This document shows positions 1-8,658 of a DNA stretch of 64,000 bases, piece after piece. The DNA lies in the NCBI GenBank assembly GCA_947642555.1, contig CANRSX010000004.1, positions 124,001-188,000 of the forward strand, given 5' to 3'. Origin of the DNA: an uncultured Roseburia sp. Lineage in GTDB: Bacteria > Bacillota > Clostridia > Lachnospirales > Lachnospiraceae. Made by a program: the position numbers and the translations under genes. Under the pieces are notes generated by a model. The model was given only the letters and a program-made list of their open reading frames with translations, searched no databases and was not told the DNA's origin. Within the stretch, counting starts at the first letter, position 1. Each line of letters begins with the position of its first letter.

Positions 1-219
1 AATCGCCGACTCTAACAGCTTTTTCACCAGGCTGGAAGCATATCTCGGATTGTAGGTTACGATCGCGAGCGCTGTCTCCACATCCTTTCCGCGGATTGCA
101 TCTAATACAAAGCAGGCTTTCTGAACAGACACTCTTGCATAAGATAACTTAGCGGAGGGTCTGGTGTCTTTCACTGCATTTCTTTCTCTCTTAATCTGAC
201 TTCTGTGTCCTCTTGCCAT
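1..219 (-). CDS. rplV: 50S ribosomal protein L22 (uL22), partial
   Basis: Only the first 73 codons are in the window; the gene runs off the left edge. L22 binds 23S rRNA and lines the peptide exit tunnel. The N-terminus [14 protein letters not shown] leads into the core [20 protein letters not shown], which is diagnostic. The ATG at 219-217 has a GGAGG site a few bases upstream. It is the last visible gene of a leftward S10-type operon, following S19 in the standard bacterial order. Confidence 0.95.
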   Translation of the reverse strand, partial: MARGHRSQIKRERNAVKDTRPSAKLSYARVSVQKACFVLDAIRGKDVETALAIVTYNPRYASSLVKKLLESAI

Positions 220-246
220 GGATAAAACCTCCTTTCAAAAATTATC

Positions 247-528
247 TTATCTGACGCCTGATTTCTTCTCGTCTTTGCCATGACCTCTGTAAGTTCTTGT
301 CGCAACGAACTCACCGAGCTTGTGTCCGACCATATCCTCCGTCACGTATACCGGGACATGCTTTCTGCCGTCGTGTACCGCGATGGTATGTCCGACAAAC
401 TGCGGGAAGATAGTGGAACGACGTGACCATGTCTTAATCACAGACTTATCGCCGGACGCATTCATCGCATTGATCTTCTTTAACAGACTCTCATCTGCGA
501 ATGGTCCTTTTTTTAATGAACGAGACAT
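247..528 (-). CDS. rpsS: 30S ribosomal protein S19 (uS19)
   Basis: 93 residues, the normal length for S19, a head protein of the 30S subunit that contacts S13 and 16S rRNA. It starts [10 protein letters not shown], contains the conserved [18 protein letters not shown] stretch and ends in the family-typical [13 protein letters not shown] plus a basic tail. The start ATG at 528 follows an AGGAGG-like site. It lies 27 bases upstream of rplV and 138 bases downstream of rplB in the S10 operon; that latter gap is long for this operon and contains a small perfect hairpin. Confidence 0.97.
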   Translation of the reverse strand: MSRSLKKGPFADESLLKKINAMNASGDKSVIKTWSRRSTIFPQFVGHTIAVHDGRKHVPVYVTEDMVGHKLGEFVATRTYRGHGKDEKKSGVR

Positions 529-629
529 ATTTTACCTCCTAAACAGTATCCGTTCCTTACACGCTGCCGCGTGTTTCCTGGAACTCCAAACATCTTTTTG
601 ATTATAGCAGAGATTAACGGAAGAAGCAA

Positions 630-647
630 GCCCTGTTTTTTCAGGGC
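630..647. other. Short perfect hairpin in the rplB-rpsS gap
   Basis: The 138-base spacer 529-666 holds an inverted repeat GCCCTG/CAGGGC around a six-base A/T loop. On the operon strand no U-run follows, so it is not a canonical terminator. It could stabilise an mRNA end or slow transcription between L2 and S19. Nothing else is recognised in this spacer. Confidence 0.4.
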
Positions 648-666
648 CGCTCCTTCCCGTGACGGC

Positions 667-1512
667 TTATTTAATCGCTCTGCCGTCTCTTCTTCTGACG
701 ATCAGCTTATTGGAAGCCTTATTCTTCTTCCTGGTCTTAAGACCAAGCGCAGGCTTGCCCCACGGTGTGCAGGGACCCGGGCGTCCGATCGGCGCACGTC
801 CCTCACCACCGCCGTGCGGATGGTCATTCGGGTTCATAACAGATCCGCGGACCGTCGGGCGGATGCCCATGTGACGTTTCCGGCCTGCCTTACCGATATT
901 GATCAGATTGTGATCCGCATTTCCGACCGAGCCCACCGTCGCGCGGCAGTTCGCCGGCACCATACGCATCTCGCCGGACGGAAGTCTTAAGGTTGCGTAC
1001 TTTCCTTCCTTTGCCATCAGCTGCGCGCTGTTGCCTGCGGAACGGACCATCTGTCCGCCCTTGCCCGGATGCAGCTCGATATTGTGGATCTGGGTACCGA
1101 CCGGGATATTCTCAAGCGGGAGACAGTTTCCGACGCGAACCTCGGCTGTCGGGCCGCTCATTACCGTCATGCCGTCCGTCAGTCCGGCCGGCGCGAGGAT
1201 ATAGGATTTCGTCCCGTCCACATAGCAGATCAGTGCGATATTCGCGGTTCTGTTCGGATCGTACTCGATGCCGATTACCTTTGCCGGGATACCGTCCTTG
1301 CTGTTTCTCTTAAAATCGATGATTCTGTATTTTCTTCTGTTTCCACCGCCGCGATGTCTGACTGTGATCTTACCCTGATTGTTACGGCCCGCATGCTTCT
1401 TTAACGAGGTCGTAAGTGATTTTTCCGGAGTATGCTTGGTAATCTCAGAGAAATCCGAACCAGTCATATGTCTTCTGGAAGGTGTATATGGGTTATAGGT
1501 TTTGATTCCCAT
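667..1512 (-). CDS. rplB: 50S ribosomal protein L2 (uL2)
   Basis: 281 residues, close to the usual 273-280. L2 helps join the subunits and supports the peptidyl transferase centre. The sequence starts [20 protein letters not shown], contains the RNA-binding [20 protein letters not shown] region, and has the conserved C-terminal [20 protein letters not shown] motif with the functionally important histidines, followed by [16 protein letters not shown]. The ATG at 1512 has a GGAG-type site. It sits between rplW and rpsS in the S10 operon. Confidence 0.98.
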   Translation of the reverse strand: MGIKTYNPYTPSRRHMTGSDFSEITKHTPEKSLTTSLKKHAGRNNQGKITVRHRGGGNRRKYRIIDFKRNSKDGIPAKVIGIEYDPNRTANIALICYVDGTKSYILAPAGLTDGMTVMSGPTAEVRVGNCLPLENIPVGTQIHNIELHPGKGGQMVRSAGNSAQLMAKEGKYATLRLPSGEMRMVPANCRATVGSVGNADHNLINIGKAGRKRHMGIRPTVRGSVMNPNDHPHGGGEGRAPIGRPGPCTPWGKPALGLKTRKKNKASNKLIVRRRDGRAIK

Positions 1513-1596
1513 TATGGTTCTCCTTTCAAATGTTTATTATCGCACTTTGCATGTGCATATGAGCGCAGCGCCATGCCGCGCTGAAGAAGCTCCTGA

Positions 1597-1896
1597 TTAC
1601 AGGCCTGCAAAGATCTCGATATCCTTGCTGTCCTCGGTCAGCTTCACGATCGCTTTCTTGGTCTTCGCCGTTCTGCCGACAACCATTCCGCGTCTCTTTT
1701 TCTTTCCGTCCATGTTCATGGTGTTGACGCTGGCTACCTTCGTGCCCTCGAACATCTTCTCAACCGCCTCTTTGATCATGGTCTTGTTTGCTTCCGGATG
1801 AACCAGGAAGGTATACTTCTTCTCAGCCATCACGGACATGCTCTTCTCTGTCACGACCGGCTTTAAGATCACATCATAATACTGAATGTTTGCCAT
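1597..1896 (-). CDS. rplW: 50S ribosomal protein L23 (uL23)
   Basis: 99 residues, typical for L23, which sits at the exit tunnel and docks trigger factor and the signal recognition particle. It opens with [15 protein letters not shown], the family signature, and contains [17 protein letters not shown] and the basic [19 protein letters not shown]. Its ATG (1896-1894) shares one base with the rplD stop codon (TAATG overlap), implying translational coupling. Operon order L4-L23-L2 is standard. Confidence 0.97.
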   Translation of the reverse strand: MANIQYYDVILKPVVTEKSMSVMAEKKYTFLVHPEANKTMIKEAVEKMFEGTKVASVNTMNMDGKKKRRGMVVGRTAKTKKAIVKLTEDSKDIEIFAGL

Positions 1897-2516
1897 TATG
1901 CATACACCTCCTCAATCGTTTTCACCGCATCCTTCGTCACGATCACCGTGTCATACTTCAGCACATCGTAGACATTCAGCTCGTTTGTCTGCGCTGTCTT
2001 CACCCACGGCACATTGCTCGCGGACTTGATCACGTTCATATCCATATCGTTTAATACGACAAGTGCTTTTCTGAGCTTTAAGCTGTTCATCACCCCGACA
2101 AACTTCTTTGTCTTAATCTCGTCAAACTTCAGCTCGTCTAACACAACCAGCTTGTTCTCCGCCACTCTGGAAGTAAGAGCCGACTGAAGCGCCGCTCTCT
2201 TTTCCTTCTTATTGAGCTTAAAAGAGTAATCTCTCGGCACCGGAGCGAATACCACACCGCCGTGTGTCCACTGCGGAGCGCGGGTCGAACCCTGTCTCGC
2301 ATGGCCGGTTCCCTTCTGTCTCCACGGCTTCCTTCCGCCGCCGCGCACTTCCGCGCGCGTCTTTGCCTTCTGTGTGCCCTGACGCTTGTTCGCAAGCTGC
2401 TGGAGCACTGCCATGTGCACTAAATGCTCGTTAATCTTAGCTCCGAAGACGGCATCACTCAGTTCGATGGTTCCGACTTCTTTGCCTTCCATATTATAAA
2501 CAGCTACATTTGCCAT
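1896..2516 (-). CDS. rplD: 50S ribosomal protein L4 (uL4)
   Basis: 206 residues, the usual length. L4 binds 23S rRNA, extends a loop into the exit tunnel, and in some bacteria also represses its own operon. The sequence begins [20 protein letters not shown], contains the tunnel-loop region [19 protein letters not shown] and the following [20 protein letters not shown], and ends in the coupled TAATG junction with rplW. A GGAGGAACG-like site precedes the start. It lies 30 bases downstream of rplC. Confidence 0.97.
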   Translation of the reverse strand: MANVAVYNMEGKEVGTIELSDAVFGAKINEHLVHMAVLQQLANKRQGTQKAKTRAEVRGGGRKPWRQKGTGHARQGSTRAPQWTHGGVVFAPVPRDYSFKLNKKEKRAALQSALTSRVAENKLVVLDELKFDEIKTKKFVGVMNSLKLRKALVVLNDMDMNVIKSASNVPWVKTAQTNELNVYDVLKYDTVIVTKDAVKTIEEVYA

Positions 2517-2546
2517 TACTTCGTTCCTCCTTTCCTGACCTTCGCA

Positions 2547-3230
2547 CTACTTACCGGCTTTTACGGTCTCTTTGACGGATACCAGGCACTTCTTCGCACC
2601 CGGGACAGCGCCCTTAACCAAAAGCAGGTTGTTATCTGCATCAACTCTGACAACCTCAAGATTCTGAACCGTAACCCTCACGCTTCCCATGTGTCCGGGC
2701 ATTCCTTTTCCCTTAAACACACGGCTCGGCGAGGAACATGCGCCGTTCGAACCCTGATGGCGGTGGAATTTGGAACCATGAGCCATCGGACCTCTGTGCT
2801 GTCCGAATCTCTTGATCGCGCCCTGGAAACCTTTTCCTTTGGAGATCGCGGTCGCGTCGATCTTATCGCCCTCTGCGAACACATCGGCTTTGATCTCGTC
2901 GCCCAGCTTGTACTCCTGTGCGTTATCCAGCTTAAACTCTCTCACAAATCTCTTGCCCGACACACCGGCCTTTGCGAAATGGCCCATCTGCGCCTTGTTC
3001 ACGCCGTGTCTGTGGCGGATCTCCTTCTTCCCGGTCGCATCCTTGCTGACGACACGCTCCTTCTTGTCGCCGAACGCCACCTGCACCGCACTGTACCCGT
3101 CGTTCTCAACCGTCTTGATCTGTGTCACGGCACACGGGCCTGCCTGCAGTACCGTCACCGGCACCAGTACGCCATCTGCATTGAAGATCTGAGTCATACC
3201 GACTTTTGTTGCTAAAATCGCTTTCTTCAT
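2547..3230 (-). CDS. rplC: 50S ribosomal protein L3 (uL3)
   Basis: 227 residues. L3 nucleates 50S assembly near the peptidyl transferase centre. It starts [20 protein letters not shown] and contains the diagnostic core [20 protein letters not shown] with the GHMGS turn that follows. The start at 3230 is preferred over an in-frame ATG 13 codons upstream because a GGAGGTAAAAGT ribosome site ends just before it and the family starts with this sequence. About 143 bases of uncoding leader separate it from rpsJ. Confidence 0.96.
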   Translation of the reverse strand: MKKAILATKVGMTQIFNADGVLVPVTVLQAGPCAVTQIKTVENDGYSAVQVAFGDKKERVVSKDATGKKEIRHRHGVNKAQMGHFAKAGVSGKRFVREFKLDNAQEYKLGDEIKADVFAEGDKIDATAISKGKGFQGAIKRFGQHRGPMAHGSKFHRHQGSNGACSSPSRVFKGKGMPGHMGSVRVTVQNLEVVRVDADNNLLLVKGAVPGAKKCLVSVKETVKAGK

Positions 3231-3373
3231 ACTTTTACCTCCTGTTTTCTCTACAGCGGAACGCTTCATACCCGTTTCCGGGGGCAGCGGAACCGTTCAT
3301 CCCAGAGTCCATATAAGTGGAATGAGGTCATCATTACTTCTATATAAAACCCTTCAGGATATGTTACTGCTCA

Positions 3374-3691
3374 TTACCTGTTTTTCATCTTGATATCGAT
3401 GTACACGCCGGCCGGCATCTCGAGACGGGACAGCGCATCCACCGTCTTCTGGGTCGGTGTCACGATATCGATCAGTCTCTTGTGCGTCCTCTGCTCGAAC
3501 TGCTCACGGGAATCCTTGTATTTGTGGGTTGCCCTTAAGATGGTGACAATCTCCTTCTTTGTCGGAAGGGGTACCGGGCCGCTCACCTGTGCTCCGTTCT
3601 TCTTTACAGTTTCGATGATTTTCTGGGCTGATGCATCGATCAGCTTGTGATCATACGCCTTGAGAATGATCCTCATTACCTGACTTGCCAT
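3374..3691 (-). CDS. rpsJ: 30S ribosomal protein S10 (uS10)
   Basis: 105 residues, normal for S10, a 30S head protein that doubles as a transcription antitermination factor (NusE). The start [20 protein letters not shown] at 3691 follows an AAGGAGGCGAC site; upstream in-frame codons to 3943 belong to the leader, not the protein. Conserved [20 protein letters not shown] and the C-terminal [13 protein letters not shown] are present. It is the first gene of the operon, served by the promoter at 3976-4004 with a leader of about 280 bases. Confidence 0.97.
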   Translation of the reverse strand: MASQVMRIILKAYDHKLIDASAQKIIETVKKNGAQVSGPVPLPTKKEIVTILRATHKYKDSREQFEQRTHKRLIDIVTPTQKTVDALSRLEMPAGVYIDIKMKNR

Positions 3692-3969
3692 AAAAAAAGT
3701 CGCCTCCTTTTCGCACTTTTTCAAGAGCGTTCTTCTCGCTCCTTGTACGACAAGCGGTGACTGTACACATTCCCGTGTGTGTCGCGGGCTTATACCCGCC
3801 ACATCTGCTGCCCCGTCATCCGAAGCATCACACACAGCTGTTCTACCATCTGTAGATATGTTCGTGATACAGTGACTTGTCGCCAGTTTCCTAACCAGAC
3901 ATTCGCTCCACGGAAAACCTGCAATGAAATGCAGCAACCTCACGCTTCAACGCTATCAATGTCACAGCA
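3692..3969 (-). promoter_or_regulatory. Structured 5' leader of the S10 operon
   Basis: About 280 transcribed, non-coding bases precede rpsJ. They can fold: a long stem pairs 3868-3883 with 3748-3765, and smaller hairpins occur inside and beside it (CTGCA/TGCAG, GCGGG/CCCGC, GAGCG/CGCTC). In several bacteria an S10 leader binds L4 for autoregulation. Whether that applies here is inference from position and structure only; no match to a named leader class was made. Confidence 0.5.
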
Positions 3970-3975
3970 GTGCTT

Positions 3976-4004
3976 AGTATACACGATAACGCGCGGGATT
4001 GCAA
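3976..4004 (-). promoter_or_regulatory. Promoter of the S10 operon
   Basis: On the minus strand the -35 box TTGCAA (4004-3999) is followed after exactly 17 bases by TATACT (3981-3976). This is near-consensus sigma-A spacing and sequence, facing rpsJ. Predicted start is near 3969. Confidence 0.8.
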
Positions 4005-4019
4005 GCACTTTTTAAAAAA

Positions 4020-4174
4020 GTTCAGCCATGCTTCGCAAAATGGGCGAATCATGCTCGCATGAATGAGCACATTCTGCGAAGCATGAGCGGAGCGCCCATA
4101 TATGAGCAAAAATAAGCTGCGTAAGCAGCGGAGAGTGCCGTCAGGCACGGTTTTGCGAATGGCGCGGGCTGAAC
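4020..4174. repeat. Dispersed structured intergenic element, copy 1
   Basis: This ~155-base unit begins GTTCAGCC and ends GGCTGAAC, i.e. terminal inverted repeats, and recurs at 55818-55971. Internal pairings include 4028-4037 with 4075-4084, 4040-4046 with 4093-4099, and the hairpin 4135-4139 with 4144-4148. Several stems differ between copies by paired, compensatory changes, which argues for selection on structure. Just outside lies an AACTTTG/CAAAGTT hairpin and a third GTTCAGCC (4196-4203). It occupies the spacer between the S10 promoter and the end of the DUF2339-like gene. Direction of any transcript is unknown. Confidence 0.75.
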
Positions 4175-4197
4175 GTTTCGTAACTTTGTGGCAAAGT

Positions 4198-6468
4198 TCA
4201 GCCTGAATTTTTCTGCCGGAACCGCCTGTCCGCCATATTATAGATAAAACTGATTCCAAAGCAGAGGACGCCGCTCACAAAACAGCTGACAGCGCGTGAA
4301 ACCATACTGCGATACGGGATATCGATCAGGATCAGCTTCATCACGCAGATCAGGGAAAGCGCAAGCCCGTATACGCGCACCGGTTTGTAATCCCGCCCGG
4401 ACACGTGTCCCGCCAGAAAACCCGCGACGATGCAGACCACCGCGAGCACCAGCCCGGCCATACTTATCACATAACCCGGCGCAGAATAAGATCCCAGGAT
4501 CACGAGCACCAGCGCCAGATATTTTATCCCGGCATACAGGCCGAAGCCCTCTCCTCCTCTTCCGATCAGGCTTCCGAAGTTTACGGAAAACAAAATGATT
4601 CCAAGCAGCACCGCGCACAGATGGCAGACCGGCTCCTCCATCAGGCAGATGCAGGCAAGCGACGCCAGCATCAGAAGAAGATGCATGACGCCGGCCCCGG
4701 TCAGAAATCCATCCTCCCTCTGACCGGTCGTAAGACTGCGGTACAGCGCCGGAATTTTCTGCGCCGCAATGCTGACCGCTGCACAGAGTGTGAGCGTGAC
4801 AAGCACCCGCAGTTCCGTCGAAGCCATTTCCAGCTCCCCGGTGATCTGCACACAGCTTCTGATCAGGAACAGCTGAAACAGGAGATATGCCGCCAGCTTT
4901 TTCCACATCCGGTACTGATCCCGGAACCGGCAGATCAGAAGCGCCGCACAGAGCGTAAGGATCAGCCCCCAGGCTGTCAGTGCATAGCCGTTCATCGGGA
5001 TCAGCAAAAACAGTATTGCATAGATCAGTCCCGCAACCTGACAGACCATGTGTTTCCGACAGTATCCGTATATCAGGCAGGCCGGCACAAAGAGGGCCAC
5101 CGAGATGTATTCGCGGAAGAACGCGTTCTGCAGCACGGTAAAAAACAGAATCCACAGGAGCGCACACTGAACAATCGTCCGCCCGTAATGCACACCCGCG
5201 GAAAATCGCAGCTCCAGCAGCGCAAACATCCCGACCGCGAAGAGAGCCATCAGAATCACGGCATCGCCAAGCCAGGCAGTGGCCATGATATGGAGCAGAC
5301 ACACGGAAGTCAGGTTAAACACACCAAACGATACGCTCTTTTCCGCCTCCACCTGCATGAAAAACATACCCGCGAAAACCGGCAGGATGACAGCGGCTGC
5401 CACCACAAGCGCTGCAGCTGCTCCGGGAAGCGTGTCCTTTGCATATGAAGCGCACACGCCAAAAGCCAGCAAAAATATGCTGATACACCAGAAGATATGG
5501 CTGATCAGGTTCTCATGATATGCCTTTCGGAAATGAGCCGCATAGTAGACCCCCTCCGATGCCGTGCCGTACAGCACCAGAAACAGAAGCTTTCCCGCAT
5601 CCTGTGCCGCCGCACACAGGCATACCCCCAAAAGCAGGGACAGTGCGATCCCAATCTGCCCAATCACCTGAAACATCTGCGACCGCAGTCTGGAGAGCCC
5701 GCACACAACCGCAGCCCACAGAAAGAGCCCGGCATACAGCGTCAGATCCCCTACGGACTTAAAGTAGAAGCAGCTTAAAAACAGCGAGAGGTAGATGACG
5801 CCCATCCCGCAGCCTGTCAGCGACAAAAACCATTTATTTTCTTTGTCCCGGATCAGAAGCAGGCCTCCTGTCAGTGAGGCGCCGATTCCCACGCTGTACA
5901 TCAGAAGCTGCTTTACCGTATCGCTTAAATAGGGAAGCACCAGCGCCGCAAAGAAGATGACACTGATAAAAATCAGCACGGAAGCGCAGATTCCCATGAC
6001 GGACCGCCCGATCGTCTTCTCCATGTCCAGCCGTTCCTGCTGGACGTTCAGCCGTCCCTGCTGAACGTTCTGGTATCCCGGCGTCCAATTGTTCTGCCGG
6101 GGCCAGGCGTCCTGCTGCCAGCCCGGCTGACCGGTTCCCTGCCATACTCCCGCACCGGCGGGCATCCGTCCCGGCTCATACATCCGGTACTCCCGCTTTG
6201 GCTGCATCCCTGCCGCATATCCCGGCATCCGCATATCCCGGCCGCGCTCCGGCTGCATCCCTGCCGCGGCTCCGGCCGGCCGCTGCTCCACCAGCGCATG
6301 AAGCGCCCTCACTTGTTTTTCCAGGGATTCAATCTGCCCCGAGAGCCCGTTTAACTTCAGCCGCGCAATCTCGTCCGTCTGTTCCGGCGTACAGGCGCGC
6401 AGCAGCGCATTAAACTCTGCGCGCATCCCGGACAATTTCTGTTCATATTCCATAATCCTGTTCATCAT
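4198..6468 (-). CDS. DUF2339-like polytopic membrane protein
   Basis: About 756 residues. The N-terminal ~45 residues look like a coiled coil (LNGLSGQIESLEKQVRALHA), followed by a Gly/Pro/Gln/Met-rich linker to about residue 145, then roughly twenty hydrophobic membrane segments to the C-terminus. That layout matches the DUF2339 family of predicted inner-membrane proteins, whose function is not known. Start 6468 (MMNRIMEYEQ) is preferred to an ATG at 6498 because GAGGGGGTG sits at the right distance. The last two residues and stop codon fall in the GGCTGAAC border of the adjacent repeat element. It is divergent from deoB. Confidence 0.6.
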   Translation of the reverse strand: MMNRIMEYEQKLSGMRAEFNALLRACTPEQTDEIARLKLNGLSGQIESLEKQVRALHALVEQRPAGAAAGMQPERGRDMRMPGYAAGMQPKREYRMYEPGRMPAGAGVWQGTGQPGWQQDAWPRQNNWTPGYQNVQQGRLNVQQERLDMEKTIGRSVMGICASVLIFISVIFFAALVLPYLSDTVKQLLMYSVGIGASLTGGLLLIRDKENKWFLSLTGCGMGVIYLSLFLSCFYFKSVGDLTLYAGLFLWAAVVCGLSRLRSQMFQVIGQIGIALSLLLGVCLCAAAQDAGKLLFLVLYGTASEGVYYAAHFRKAYHENLISHIFWCISIFLLAFGVCASYAKDTLPGAAAALVVAAAVILPVFAGMFFMQVEAEKSVSFGVFNLTSVCLLHIMATAWLGDAVILMALFAVGMFALLELRFSAGVHYGRTIVQCALLWILFFTVLQNAFFREYISVALFVPACLIYGYCRKHMVCQVAGLIYAILFLLIPMNGYALTAWGLILTLCAALLICRFRDQYRMWKKLAAYLLFQLFLIRSCVQITGELEMASTELRVLVTLTLCAAVSIAAQKIPALYRSLTTGQREDGFLTGAGVMHLLLMLASLACICLMEEPVCHLCAVLLGIILFSVNFGSLIGRGGEGFGLYAGIKYLALVLVILGSYSAPGYVISMAGLVLAVVCIVAGFLAGHVSGRDYKPVRVYGLALSLICVMKLILIDIPYRSMVSRAVSCFVSGVLCFGISFIYNMADRRFRQKNSG

Positions 6469-6549
6469 AGCCGCACACCCCCTCTGGCCCCGCATCATAA
6501 AATCATGTTATATCCGCACCGGCAAAATGTCAATAACAGCAGTCAGCCA

Positions 6550-6578
6550 TTGACGGACGGCGGAATCTTTGTCATACT
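6550..6578 (+). promoter_or_regulatory. Probable promoter of deoBC
   Basis: TTGACG (6550-6555), 17-base spacer, CATACT (6573-6578) on the plus strand in the divergent spacer ahead of deoB. The -35 is close to consensus; the -10 deviates at its first base. No clear operator palindrome was seen. Confidence 0.55.
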
Positions 6579-6661
6579 TGATCTGAAAGCCGATTCACTG
6601 CGGTATCGCCGGACAGATCTGCACCGGTGCGCTGCTTTATCAGGAAAGAAACGAGGTAACC

Positions 6662-7864
6662 ATGAGCGAAAAAAAGATACGGTTCAAACGGATTTTTACA
6701 ATTGTAATTGATTCTCTCGGGATCGGCGCAGCGGACGACGCGGCGGCGTACGGCGACGCGGGAACCGATACGCTGGGCCACATCGCAGCCCGCACCCCCG
6801 GCCTTCAGATTCCGAATCTTCGGCGGCTCGGCCTGGCAGATCTGCATCCCTTAAGCAGCGTGCCTCCCGCAGAGCATCCCGCCGGATATTTTATGGAGCT
6901 GCACGAGGCCAGCACCGGCAAAGATACCATGACCGGCCACTGGGAGATGATGGGGCTTCACATCACAACGCCGTTTCAGACCTTTACCGATACCGGTTTT
7001 CCAAAGGAGCTGATCGACGAGCTGTCCGCGCGCACCGGACGCACCATCATCGGCAATAAGAGCGCCAGCGGCACAAAGATTCTCGATGAACTCGCGGAGG
7101 AAGAGATCGCAACCGGGCACATGATCGTCTATACGTCCGCGGATTCCGTACTGCAGATCTGCGGGAACGAGGAGACCTTCGGATTAGAGGAGCTGTACCG
7201 CTGCTGCGAAATCGCGCGGGAGCTGACCATGCGGGACGAGTGGAAGGTCGGACGCGTCATCGCACGGCCCTATGTCGGAAAATGCCGCGGCGAATTTGTC
7301 CGCACCAGCAACCGGCACGATTACGCCTTAAAGCCGTATGGGAAAACAGCCTTAAACGCCTTAAAGGACGCGGGACTTGACGTGATCTCCGTCGGTAAAA
7401 TCTATGATATTTTTGACGGGGAGGGCCTCACGGAATCCAATAAATCAAAAAGCTCCGTGCACGGGATGGAACAGACCATCGGGATCGCAGAACGCGATTT
7501 TACCGGTCTCTGCTATGTCAACCTGGTGGACTTCGACGCTCTGTGGGGACACCGACGCAATGCAGAGGGTTACGCAAAAGAGCTCGAACGCTTTGACGTG
7601 AAGCTCGGCGAGCTGTTAAATATTCTTACGAATGACGATCTTTTGATTATCACGGCGGACCACGGCAATGACCCGACCCACACCGGAACCGATCACACAA
7701 GGGAAAACGTCCCGTTCCTCGCCTTTTCGCCGGCCTTTACCGGAAGCGGAAGACTCGATGACGCCCCGTCCTTTGCCGTGATCGGCGCAACCATTGCCGA
7801 CAATTTCGGCGTCGCGATGCCAGCGGACACGATCGGATATTCGATCCTGGGACAGTTAAAATAG
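6662..7864 (+). CDS. deoB: Phosphopentomutase
   Basis: 400 residues, the usual length. It interconverts (deoxy)ribose 1-phosphate and 5-phosphate in the cytoplasm during nucleoside breakdown. Alkaline-phosphatase-superfamily metal motifs are visible: [15 protein letters not shown] near the N-terminus, [12 protein letters not shown] (with the conserved Thr that carries phosphate), [14 protein letters not shown] and [20 protein letters not shown] at the C-terminal metal site. An AACGAGGTAACC site precedes the ATG. It is followed after 17 bases by deoC, whose enzyme uses its product, so the pair forms a deoxyribose catabolic operon. Confidence 0.96.
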   Translation: MSEKKIRFKRIFTIVIDSLGIGAADDAAAYGDAGTDTLGHIAARTPGLQIPNLRRLGLADLHPLSSVPPAEHPAGYFMELHEASTGKDTMTGHWEMMGLHITTPFQTFTDTGFPKELIDELSARTGRTIIGNKSASGTKILDELAEEEIATGHMIVYTSADSVLQICGNEETFGLEELYRCCEIARELTMRDEWKVGRVIARPYVGKCRGEFVRTSNRHDYALKPYGKTALNALKDAGLDVISVGKIYDIFDGEGLTESNKSKSSVHGMEQTIGIAERDFTGLCYVNLVDFDALWGHRRNAEGYAKELERFDVKLGELLNILTNDDLLIITADHGNDPTHTGTDHTRENVPFLAFSPAFTGSGRLDDAPSFAVIGATIADNFGVAMPADTIGYSILGQLK

Positions 7865-7881
7865 AAAGGATTCCATCAGAT

Positions 7882-8550
7882 ATGAACAAAAACGACATTT
7901 TAAAAACCGTTGACCACACCTTACTCACCCAGACAGCCACCTGGGAAGAAATCCGTCAGATCTTAGACGACGCCATGTATTACCACACCGCTTCCGCCTG
8001 CATTCCTGCCGCCTATGTCAGGCAGGCCGCGGAATATGTAAACGGCAGACTGCCCATCTGCACGGTCATCGGTTTCCCGAACGGCTATCACACCACCGCG
8101 GTAAAGGTATTTGAAACCAGCGATGCCGTGGCAAACGGCGCCTCGGAGATCGACATGGTGATCCATATCGGCTGGCTCAAAGACCAGAAGTATGCCAGGA
8201 TCGAAGACGAGATCCGTCAGATCCACGAGGCATGTGACGGCAGAATTTTAAAGGTCATCATTGAGACCTGTCTGCTCACGGAAGAAGAAAAAATCCGGAT
8301 GTGCGGGATCGTCACCTCTGCCGGAGCCGAATATATCAAGACCTCCACGGGCTTTTCCACCTCCGGCGCTGTGTTTTCGGACGTGGCGCTCATGAAAGCC
8401 CATGTCGGTCCGGGTGTAAAAATAAAGGCTGCCGGCGGGATTTCTTCTTTTGACGACGCAGAAGAATTCCTGCGCCTGGGCGCAGACCGTCTCGGCACCA
8501 GCCGCCTGGTAAAACTGGCAAAAAATGCTGATTCGGGTTTTGGTTATTAA
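7882..8550 (+). CDS. deoC: Deoxyribose-phosphate aldolase
   Basis: 222 residues. It splits 2-deoxyribose 5-phosphate into glyceraldehyde 3-phosphate and acetaldehyde. The Schiff-base lysine lies in EYIKTSTGF and the second active-site lysine in [10 protein letters not shown]; the [10 protein letters not shown] and [10 protein letters not shown] motifs of the TIM barrel are intact. An AGAAAGGATTCC site precedes the start. Overlap of function with the adjacent deoB supports the call. No terminator is obvious before the trkA promoter. Confidence 0.97.
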   Translation: MNKNDILKTVDHTLLTQTATWEEIRQILDDAMYYHTASACIPAAYVRQAAEYVNGRLPICTVIGFPNGYHTTAVKVFETSDAVANGASEIDMVIHIGWLKDQKYARIEDEIRQIHEACDGRILKVIIETCLLTEEEKIRMCGIVTSAGAEYIKTSTGFSTSGAVFSDVALMKAHVGPGVKIKAAGGISSFDDAEEFLRLGADRLGTSRLVKLAKNADSGFGY

Positions 8551-8583
8551 ATTTTCACTTTTTCCCCACAAATCGCCCATATG

Positions 8584-8592
8584 TGATATAAT
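8584..8592 (+). promoter_or_regulatory. Extended -10 promoter element of trkAH
   Basis: TG-A-TATAAT (8584-8592) lies about 65 bases before the trkA start. No good -35 hexamer stands 17 bases upstream, which is acceptable for an extended -10 promoter. Confidence 0.5.
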
Positions 8593-8658
8593 GAGCGTTA
8601 GCCCGCCAGGATGAGCCTGCTCATTCGGCGGAATATCCCTTTAAGGAGCATGTTTGCC

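Noticed and set aside
3692-3943. N-terminal extension of S10
   Set aside because: The frame stays open upstream, but S10 has a perfect ribosome site at 3691 and the extension corresponds to the structured leader.
4405-5448. 347-codon plus-strand open frame
   Set aside because: Lies wholly antisense to the DUF2339-like membrane gene; Arg/His/Gln-rich composition typical of a shadow of hydrophobic codons; no ribosome site.
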